This document shows, piece by piece, positions 6,440 to 6,645 of a stretch of 6,645 bases of DNA. The notes below the pieces were generated by a model. It was not told the DNA's origin. It saw nothing but the letters and a program-made list of their open reading frames with translations, and searched no databases. The position numbers were made by a program, and so were the translations under genes. The DNA lies in the NCBI GenBank assembly GCA_013298205.1, contig JAAFJZ010000136.1:1-6645 (forward strand). The letters run 5' to 3'. Every line of letters begins with the position of its first letter. Position 1 is the first letter of the stretch. This DNA is from Cytophagales bacterium. Lineage in GTDB: Bacteria; Bacteroidota; Bacteroidia; Cytophagales; UBA9547.

Positions 6440-6513
6440 TAGCGAGAAGCAGGATCGAACTGCCGACCTCAGGGTTATGAATCCTGCGCTCTAACCATCT
6501 GAGCTACCTCGCC
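6440..6513 (-). tRNA. tRNA with CAU anticodon, probably elongator tRNA-Met
   Basis: The reverse complement folds as a complete 74-nt cloverleaf: acceptor GGCGAGG with TCTCGCT, D stem GCTC with GAGC, anticodon arm CAGGA-TTCATAA-CCCTG, variable loop AGGTC, and T arm GGCAG-TTCGATC-CTGCT. The anticodon is CAT. The three G-C pairs in the anticodon stem that mark initiator tRNA are absent, so elongator Met is favoured. tRNA-Ile2, whose CAU is changed to lysidine-AU, cannot be fully excluded. Two pairs are weak: G1-U72 in the acceptor and an A-C apposition at the loop end of the anticodon stem. The 3' CCA is not encoded and must be added by the CCA-adding enzyme. The gene has its own promoter and terminator, so it is probably transcribed alone. 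Confidence 0.95.
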
Positions 6514-6645
6514 ATATTTTTTTAAGGGGTGCAAAGTTAAAAAATCAAGTTGAAAAACAAAATTTAATTTAATATTAATTTATTATATTCTTTATATATG
6601 CAATCCAAATTAAAGTTAAAAATAAAAAATATTTTCTTTTTTCGG
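6514..6645. other. Right-edge AT-rich non-coding stretch, possible divergent gene start
   Basis: Apart from the tRNA promoter, this stretch shows no supported gene. On the plus strand ATG at 6598 opens a frame that stays open for 16 codons to the edge and begins MQSKLKLKIKN. No TAnnTTTG box was found in front of it, and 16 codons are too few to judge. It may be the start of a divergently transcribed gene. Confidence 0.2.
6532..6562 (-). promoter_or_regulatory. Bacteroidota-type promoter of the tRNA gene
   Basis: On the minus strand TTTTG (6562-6558) is followed after 18 nt by TAACTTTG (6539-6532). This matches the -33 TTG and -7 TAnnTTTG consensus of the Bacteroidota housekeeping sigma factor. 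The -7 box ends 18 nt before the first tRNA base, leaving room for a short 5' leader to be removed by RNase P. Confidence 0.72.

Noticed and set aside
1..6645. CRISPR array, insertion sequence, phage or toxin-antitoxin system
   Set aside because: No regularly spaced repeats, transposase, integrase or paired small toxin/antitoxin genes are visible; the tRNA is not followed by an integrase or a duplicated tRNA 3' end.

Overview
The window looks like chromosomal DNA from a low-GC member of the Bacteroidota, most likely Flavobacteriia. The base composition is strongly AT-rich outside prfA. Several promoters fit the Bacteroidota pattern (TTG about 19 nt upstream of TAnnTTTG). Shine-Dalgarno sequences are not evident. 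Secreted proteins carry signal peptides ending in 'YSQ', and a ccmB-ccmC pair and a Flavobacteria-like S8 protease N-terminus are present. Every convincing gene is on the minus strand, so the window reads from right to left.

Right part (about 5336-6645). A CAU-anticodon tRNA, probably elongator tRNA-Met, has a near-consensus promoter upstream and a perfect 12-bp-stem terminator just downstream. Next comes a promoter region with a 20-bp inverted repeat and two direct copies of a 15-bp block holding TATATTTG. It drives a 181-codon ORF encoding a signal peptide, a propeptide-like region and only the first few tens of residues of a subtilisin-type (S8) protease, including the catalytic Asp but not the His or Ser. 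This is probably a truncated protease gene. A 74-codon two-helix membrane protein of unknown function follows.

Middle (3432-5162). A secreted PhoA-type alkaline phosphatase retains all expected metal and nucleophile residues. It is about 100 residues longer than E. coli PhoA, and the spacing of active-site residues places the extra sequence in three insertions.

Left part (1-3300). A tightly packed run, ccmB - ccmC - prfA - glycosyltransferase, has gaps of 33, 19 and 8 bp and could be one transcript starting near 3290. CcmB and CcmC are membrane components of the System I cytochrome c maturation pathway, which moves and presents haem for attachment to cytochromes c. prfA encodes release factor 1, which reads UAA and UAG stops. 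The family 2 glycosyltransferase runs off the left edge.

I see no CRISPR array, insertion sequence, phage gene or defence cassette. The window is mostly ordinary housekeeping and secretion genes. The features most worth a second look are the truncated protease with its palindrome-embedded promoter, the enlarged phosphatase, and two genes (ccmB and the small membrane protein) that have no usable ATG start.
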